Shown here piece by piece: positions 5,857 through 9,371 of a stretch of DNA of 9,371 bases (positions within the stretch are counted from its first letter, which is position 1; the number at the start of each line of letters is the position of its first letter). The notes under the pieces are model-generated. The model searched no databases. It saw only the letters and a program-made list of their open reading frames with translations, and was not told where the DNA came from. The stretch lies in the NCBI GenBank assembly GCA_003139735.1, contig PLGA01000101.1, positions 1 to 9,371 on the forward strand, read 5' to 3'. Made by a program: the position numbers and the translations under genes. This stretch comes from Bryobacterales bacterium (GTDB lineage: Bacteria; Acidobacteriota; Terriglobia; Bryobacterales; Bryobacteraceae).

Positions 5857-5956
5857 GTTCGCGGCTCGGCTTGATGTGCTCGAATTTGCAGAGCCGCGAA
5901 CGTAAGAGAGCGGTTGTCTGAATTTGCAGAGCCGCGAACGTAAGAGAGCGGTTGTC
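5857..5956. repeat. Two tandem 38-nt repeat units plus an inverted partner
   Basis: A 37-nt sequence at 5882-5918 recurs identically at 5920-5956, separated by one T. Each unit contains GAGCCGCGAAC (5891-5901 and 5929-5939), and an 11-nt perfect inverse, GTTCGCGGCTC, precedes them at 5857-5867. Each unit can also fold on itself (AGCCGC with GCGGTT around a 12-nt loop). The rest of the 249-nt gap between genes (5798-6046) shows nothing else I can name. The layout is that of intergenic REP/BIME-like repeats. Confidence 0.8.
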
Positions 5957-6046
5957 GGCCGCTCGGAACAATACGCATTCCGCTCGCCGCATTACACAAG
6001 CCACGCGGAGCGCGGTCCAAGCGCAATCGCGACGGCCGTTATGCGG

Positions 6047-6364
6047 CTATGCGACGGCGTCAAGCCCGTTCTTCTCGACCAGCGAAAGCAGCTTGAGCGA
6101 GGCCCCGGAAGGCCGCTTTTCGCCACGCTCCCACTTACTGACAAGGCTGCTGGTTACGTTCAGGTAGTTGGCGAAAACAGTTTGGCTGACCCGTTCTTTC
6201 GCCCGGATCGCCTTGATCTCTTCAGGCTTCAATGGCCGGATCGGCGTAAGGCAGGCATCGTCGAAACCCCGCATCGTCTGTTTGTCGATGGCCCCAACAC
6301 CGTGCAAGGCTTCCATGGTTTCATGGATCGCCGCCGTCGCATCGCTTCGATAGCTCTTCCTCAT
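6047..6364 (-). CDS. XRE-family regulator of the HigA/NadS antitoxin type
   Basis: A 105-residue protein. The N-terminus RKSYRSDATAAIHETMEALHGVGAIDKQTMRGFDDAC (2-38) and LTPIRPLKPEEIKAIR (39-54) are typical of NadS/HigA-like antitoxins that pair with RelE/HigB-type toxins. Residues 47-100 form an XRE helix-turn-helix, with SQTVFANYLNVTSSLVSKWERGEKRPSG (60-87) covering the recognition helices. It is expected to bind its own promoter and, normally, neutralise a toxin. ATG 6364 has GAGTGAGG close upstream on the minus strand. No toxin reading frame is visible on either side: the region before it is promoter plus a relic, and the region after it is repeats. It is therefore an orphan antitoxin or stand-alone repressor. 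Confidence 0.85.
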   Translation of the reverse strand: MRKSYRSDATAAIHETMEALHGVGAIDKQTMRGFDDACLTPIRPLKPEEIKAIRAKERVSQTVFANYLNVTSSLVSKWERGEKRPSGASLKLLSLVEKNGLDAVA

Positions 6365-6379
6365 TTGGCCTCACTCCAT

Positions 6380-6409
6380 TCTATAGCACCAGGTACCATA
6401 CTTCAACAA
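6380..6409 (-). promoter_or_regulatory. Promoter and palindromic operator of the XRE gene
   Basis: On the minus strand an extended -10, TGC-TATAGA (hexamer 6385-6380), lies 15 nt before the start codon. A TTGTTG at 6409-6404 gives an 18-base spacer (TTGAAG at 6406-6401 gives 15). An imperfect palindrome, ATAGCACC-A-GGTACCAT (6383-6399, 6 of 8 positions paired), overlaps the -10, the expected place for an autorepressing XRE protein to bind. Confidence 0.5.
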
Positions 6410-6410
6410 C

Positions 6411-6545
6411 ATGCTGACGTGGGCATTTTCGGAGGTGCGAATCGGAATTTCCGGTACCGGCCCGTCCGAGGCGCACCACGGCGCGGTGGAGTTTGCCAGC
6501 CAACCGGGCGCCGGCAGCGTTTTCACGGTAACCCTGCCCCGCTGA
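6411..6545 (+). pseudogene. Relic resembling the C-terminus of a histidine kinase
   Basis: A 44-residue frame reads SEVRIGISGTGPS then EAHHGAVEFASQPGAGSVFTVTLPR and stop. The last part matches the usual end of a HATPase_c domain (VEAHHGxIxVxSxPGxGTxFxVxLP). EVRIGISGTGP resembles the strand and G1 box (VxVxDTGPGI). The two parts are directly joined, so the ATP lid and G2 box are absent and the first acidic residue of DTGPG is replaced. An in-frame stop (6384-6386) blocks extension upstream, and there is no ribosome site. I read this as a decayed fragment with an internal deletion, not a working gene. The rest of the 6365-6589 gap holds only promoter elements. Confidence 0.45.
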
Positions 6546-6572
6546 TTCATCGTCCATTCATTTCCCGGATTC

Positions 6573-6578
6573 TATACT
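6573..6578 (+). promoter_or_regulatory. -10 box of the efflux operon
   Basis: TATACT lies 11 nt before the ATG of the outer membrane factor gene. A -35 is unclear; TTCATC at 6546-6551 is too far, at 21 nt. Initiation at the usual distance would give a leader of only about 5 nt, consistent with the lack of any Shine-Dalgarno sequence before ATG 6590. Confidence 0.4.
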
Positions 6579-6589
6579 GGTCTTTCCAC

Positions 6590-7906
6590 ATGTCTACGAC
6601 TTTGCCCATATTGGGGCTGGGCTTGGCCCTGTGCCAAGGCGTTGCGTTTGCGCAGAACCCGCCGCCCGCACCCCCCAACGCCCCTCTGCGCCTGACTCTG
6701 GACGATGCCTTGGCCCGGGCGCGCGCCAATAGCCCGGAGTTCCTTCGCGCCAACATCGACGCGCTCCTGGCGCGCGAGGACACCGTGCAAGCGAAAGCCT
6801 CGCTGTTGCCCAGCGCCGGCTACTTCAACCAATTCATCTATACGCAGCCCAACGGCGCGCCCACCGGCGTTTTCATCTCCGCCGATGGCACGCATGTGTA
6901 CAACAACCAGGCCCAGGCGCATGCCGATATTTACGCTCCCGAGAAGATGGCCGGGTATCGCAAGGCCCAGGTAGCCGAAGCGTTGGCGCACGCCAAACAG
7001 GACATCGCCGCCCGCGGACTAGTGGCCACGGTGGTAATGGATTTCTATGGAATGGCTTCCGCCGGCCGCAAGGTCGCCAATTCCCAGCAGAGTCTGCATG
7101 AGACGCAGCAGTTCCTCGATATCACCCAGAAGCAGGAAAAGGGCGGAGAGGTGGCGCACGCCGACGTGGTGAAGGCCCAGATCCAGGTGGAGCAGCGCCA
7201 GCGCGAAACCCAGGAGGCGCAGCTAGCGCTCGACAAGGCCCGGCTGGAGTTCTCCATTCTGCTCTTTCCGGATTTCCGCCAGGATTTCACAGTGGAAGAC
7301 GACTTGGACACCGCGCGCGCGCTGCCCTCCTTCGCCGAGATTCAGGTCATGGCCGCGAACAACAACCCTGATATCCGCGCGGCCCAGGCCATTCTGGAAA
7401 TGCAAAACTGGGACCTCAAGGCGGCCCGCGCCGCCATGCTGCCGTCGGTCTCCGTCGATTACTTCTTCGGCCTCAACGCCAACCAATACACGCTCCACAC
7501 TCCCGAAGGCTATCGAAACTACGGATCCTCGGCGCAAGCGCAGTTGACCATCCCGCTATGGACCAGCGGGGCCGCGCGCAGCCGGATCAGGCAGGCGGAA
7601 TTGGGCATCCAGCAGGCCAAGACGGATCTCAGCTTCGCCCAGCGCCAGCTTCTTGCGGACCTGAATTCCTTCTACCGCGAAACCGATACCGCCAGCTTCC
7701 AGATCGCTTCCCTTCGCCGCTCCATGGAGCTTTCAAGCGACAGCCTGAAGCTGACCCTGGAGCAATACGAGGCCGGCGAGTCCACCGCGCTCGAGGTGGT
7801 GGACGCACAGACCACCCTGGCCGATGCGCGCAACGGTTATGACGACGGCCTGGTGCGGTCCCGCGTGGCGCTCGCGGATCTTCAAACACTCACGGGGGCG
7901 TTTTAG
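6590..7906 (+). CDS. TolC-family outer membrane efflux protein
   Basis: The outer membrane channel of a tripartite RND pump, 438 residues, within the normal range for TolC/OprM-type proteins. A signal peptide MSTTLPILGLGLALCQGVAFA is predicted to be cut after A21, before QNPPP. The mature protein starts LRLTLDDALARARANSPEFLRA, the standard first OEP repeat. The two-fold pattern is visible: long helices around QQSLHETQQFLDITQKQEKGGEVAHADVVKAQIQVEQRQ, and later SMELSSDSLKLTLEQYEAGESTALEVVDAQTTLADARNGYDDGLVRSRVALADLQTLTG, the canonical second-repeat ending. The frame is open much further upstream (to 5924), but that stretch crosses the 38-nt repeats and the antisense XRE gene, so ATG 6590 with its signal peptide is the start. 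It is first in the operon, 3 nt before the fusion protein gene. Confidence 0.92.
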   Translation: MSTTLPILGLGLALCQGVAFAQNPPPAPPNAPLRLTLDDALARARANSPEFLRANIDALLAREDTVQAKASLLPSAGYFNQFIYTQPNGAPTGVFISADGTHVYNNQAQAHADIYAPEKMAGYRKAQVAEALAHAKQDIAARGLVATVVMDFYGMASAGRKVANSQQSLHETQQFLDITQKQEKGGEVAHADVVKAQIQVEQRQRETQEAQLALDKARLEFSILLFPDFRQDFTVEDDLDTARALPSFAEIQVMAANNNPDIRAAQAILEMQNWDLKAARAAMLPSVSVDYFFGLNANQYTLHTPEGYRNYGSSAQAQLTIPLWTSGAARSRIRQAELGIQQAKTDLSFAQRQLLADLNSFYRETDTASFQIASLRRSMELSSDSLKLTLEQYEAGESTALEVVDAQTTLADARNGYDDGLVRSRVALADLQTLTGAF

Positions 7907-7909
7907 CCA

Positions 7910-9226
7910 ATGCGAAATAATACACGGAATCGTCCTTCGCTCGTGGAGTGGGCCTCTGGCCTGCCATGCCCGCATTCTTGCGGGCATCTGGCGGTCCTGT
8001 TGATCGCCCTCGCCCTCCTTACTTCCTCTTGTGCCAAGAAGCAAGAAGCGGAAACCGAGCAGCCCGCTCCTGTCCAGGTGACCGCTGTTTCGCAGGCCAC
8101 CATCCACAACGTGGTCGGCGGCGACGGCATACTCTTTCCCAACGACCAGGCCAACGTGGGGCCTAAGATCTCCGCGCCGGTCCAGAAATTCTATGTGAAC
8201 CGCGGCGACCACGTGAAAAAGGGCCAGCTTCTGGCCGAACTGGAGAATCGCGATCTCACCGCCCAAGCCGCCGAGAGCAAGGGGGCGTTGGAGCAGGCCG
8301 AATCCAATCTCCGCACGACGACCGGCGCCGCCATTCCGGAATCCGTGGTCAAGGCGCAGACCGACGTGGACGCCGATAAGGAAGTCGTAGACGCCGCCAA
8401 ACAGGTGCTCGATGCGCGCCAGCAGTTATACAAAGATGGTGCCCTGGCGCGGCGGCAGGTGCAGGAAGCCCAGGTCCAATACGCGCAAGCCAACAGCCAG
8501 TACCTGTCGGCCCAGGAGCATCTCAGGGCCCTGCAGTCCGTCGCCAAGGACGAACAGCTCAAGACCGCCTCCGCGCAGGTGAGCTCCGCCACGGCTCACC
8601 AGCAGAATTTGGATGTCCAGCTCAGCTACTCGAAGATCTATAGCCCCATCGATGGCGTGATTGCGGACCGCCCGCTGTGGACCGGAGAGATGGCCAGCCC
8701 CACCACGCCGTTCCTCACCGTGATGGACGTCAGCCGCGTAGTGGCGCGCGTGAACATCGCCCAGGCGCAGGCCGCGCCGGTCAAGGTCGGCCAGCCCGCC
8801 ACCATCACCCTGACCGATACCGGGGAGAAGTTGGAGGGGAAAGTCACCGTAGTGAGCCCCGCCACCGATCCCAGCAGCACCACGGTCCAGGTTTGGGTCC
8901 AGGCGACAAATCCCGGCGAGCGCCTGAAGCCCGGCGCCAGCGTCCATGTTGGAGTGGTCACCGGGGAAGCCGCCAACGCGATGGTCGTGCCTTTGACGGC
9001 TATTCTTCCCGGGGAGGAAGGCGGCACGGCGGTAGTAGTGGTTTCCTCGGATTCCGTCGCGCATCTCCGCAAGGTGGATGTCGGAATCCGCGAGGGCGAT
9101 AAAGTGCAACTCCTCAACGGCGTCAAGCCCGGCGAGTCGGTGGTCGTCGTTGGCGGCCTCGGCGTGGAAGATAAGGCTAAAGTAAAGGTCCTGACCGCTC
9201 CCGAGGAGAGCGACGACGAGCAATGA
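7910..9226 (+). CDS. RND efflux membrane fusion protein (HlyD/AcrA family), lipoprotein
   Basis: The periplasmic adaptor that links the TolC-like channel to the RND pump, 438 residues. A hydrophobic segment LAVLLIALALLTSSC (27-41) ends in a lipobox-like TSSC, so C41 is probably lipidated. The order is standard: lipoyl half-domain (VQKFYVNRGDHVKKGQLLAELENRDL, 91-116), coiled-coil hairpin (about 117-235), second lipoyl half (YSPIDGVIADRPLWTGEMASP, 244-264), beta-barrel (VARVNIAQ to TGEKLEG, 278-310) and membrane-proximal domain up to about 428. Residues 1-26 before the hydrophobic part are unusually long for a lipoprotein signal and include a segment encoded by a palindrome. GTG 7943 (residue 12) is an alternative start, and no good ribosome site is seen for either. 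It overlaps the pump gene by 4 nt. Confidence 0.93.
   Translation: MRNNTRNRPSLVEWASGLPCPHSCGHLAVLLIALALLTSSCAKKQEAETEQPAPVQVTAVSQATIHNVVGGDGILFPNDQANVGPKISAPVQKFYVNRGDHVKKGQLLAELENRDLTAQAAESKGALEQAESNLRTTTGAAIPESVVKAQTDVDADKEVVDAAKQVLDARQQLYKDGALARRQVQEAQVQYAQANSQYLSAQEHLRALQSVAKDEQLKTASAQVSSATAHQQNLDVQLSYSKIYSPIDGVIADRPLWTGEMASPTTPFLTVMDVSRVVARVNIAQAQAAPVKVGQPATITLTDTGEKLEGKVTVVSPATDPSSTTVQVWVQATNPGERLKPGASVHVGVVTGEAANAMVVPLTAILPGEEGGTAVVVVSSDSVAHLRKVDVGIREGDKVQLLNGVKPGESVVVVGGLGVEDKAKVKVLTAPEESDDEQ
7961..7994. repeat. Palindrome in the signal region of the fusion protein gene
   Basis: ATGCCCGCA (7966-7974) and TGCGGGCAT (7979-7987) are perfect 9-nt inverted arms with a 4-nt TTCT loop. With a 2-nt bulge the stem extends by five more pairs, including one G-T, to 7961 and 7994. 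It encodes LPCPHSCGHLA (residues 18-28), an odd composition for a signal n-region. It is a different sequence from the palindrome at 2519-2594. Confidence 0.6.
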
Positions 9227-9371
9227 GCGACCTTGCGACCCCTCCGCCCGCCGGGGCCGAAGAGCGCCATTGGACCGACCGCTTCGGCAAGCCGGTTATC
9301 TTCGTCATTATCACCTTGATCGTTGTCGGGATCTATGTAGCCTTCAGCATTCCCGTGGCGGTCTTCCCGGA
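9223..9371 (+). CDS. RND efflux pump inner-membrane subunit, N-terminus only
   Basis: The first 49 residues of a protein cut by the window edge. A hydrophilic start (MSDLATPPPAGAEERHWTDRFGKP) is followed by a membrane helix VIFVIITLIVVGIYVAFSIPVAVFP (25-49). This matches the first transmembrane segment of RND pumps, where a conserved P-x-A-x-FP motif leads into the periplasmic porter domain. The ATG overlaps the fusion protein stop (ATGA), a typical coupled arrangement. Position third after channel and adaptor genes makes an RND pump the natural call. Whether it exports drugs, metals or other compounds cannot be told from this piece. Confidence 0.82.
   Translation, partial: MSDLATPPPAGAEERHWTDRFGKPVIFVIITLIVVGIYVAFSIPVAVFP

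Noticed and set aside
5882..5956. CRISPR array
   Set aside because: Only two units with a single base between them, so no spacers, and no cas-like gene nearby.
5600..6026. Minus-strand frames downstream of the XRE gene as a candidate toxin
   Set aside because: They translate the repeats (DNRSLTFAALQI repeated) and the antisense of the 105-residue hypothetical; no RelE/HigB-like pattern.
6371..6412. A 13-codon minus-strand mini-ORF (MLLKYGTWCYRME) ending at the XRE ribosome site
   Set aside because: It overlaps the -35, operator and -10 of the XRE promoter, so it is unlikely to be transcribed; no ribosome site.
5924..6589. An N-terminal extension of the TolC-like gene by about 220 codons
   Set aside because: It would be built from the 38-nt repeat, antisense to the XRE gene and the kinase relic, while ATG 6590 starts with a clean signal peptide.

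Overview
This window looks like chromosomal DNA of a high-GC bacterium, most likely Acidobacteriota of the Solibacter/Bryobacter kind. That is an inference from the protein styles, the GTG starts and the abundant short palindromic repeats; no rRNA or other taxonomic marker is present. Gene density is high, and the non-coding gaps are all under 300 bases.

Left part (1-3233): a minus-strand RNase H-fold exonuclease-like gene runs off the left edge. It is divergently transcribed from a plus-strand pair, galU (UTP-glucose-1-phosphate uridylyltransferase) and an ArnT/PMT-like multi-pass membrane glycosyltransferase, which overlap by 4 bases. The pair points to envelope glycan synthesis. The glycosyltransferase gene carries a 76-base near-perfect palindrome that is translated in frame.

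Middle (3234-5797): a solitary groES with its own promoter, an OmpH/Skp-like periplasmic chaperone, a one-TM hypothetical with four cysteines, a short RRM RNA-binding protein with its own promoter and leader, an intrinsic terminator, a small basic protein with a 9-nt tandem repeat (LEG/IEG/AEG), and a small uncharacterised protein. The theme is protein and RNA folding plus small conserved unknowns.

Right of centre (5798-6589) is the least gene-like part. It holds two tandem 38-nt repeat units with an inverted partner, a minus-strand XRE antitoxin-like regulator with a palindromic operator over its promoter but no visible toxin, and a short plus-strand relic resembling the C-terminus of a histidine kinase. 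It looks like a scar of mobile or decaying DNA.

Right part (6590-9371): a compact tripartite efflux operon made of a TolC-like outer membrane factor, an RND membrane fusion lipoprotein and the start of an RND inner-membrane pump (cut by the window). Spacing is 3 nt and then a 4-nt overlap. The lipoprotein's signal region contains a second, different palindrome.

I did not find a clear new multi-gene system. The most interesting signals are the short palindromic elements lying inside coding sequences, the tandem repeat/orphan antitoxin/kinase relic zone, and the RRM plus small basic protein pair separated by a terminator.
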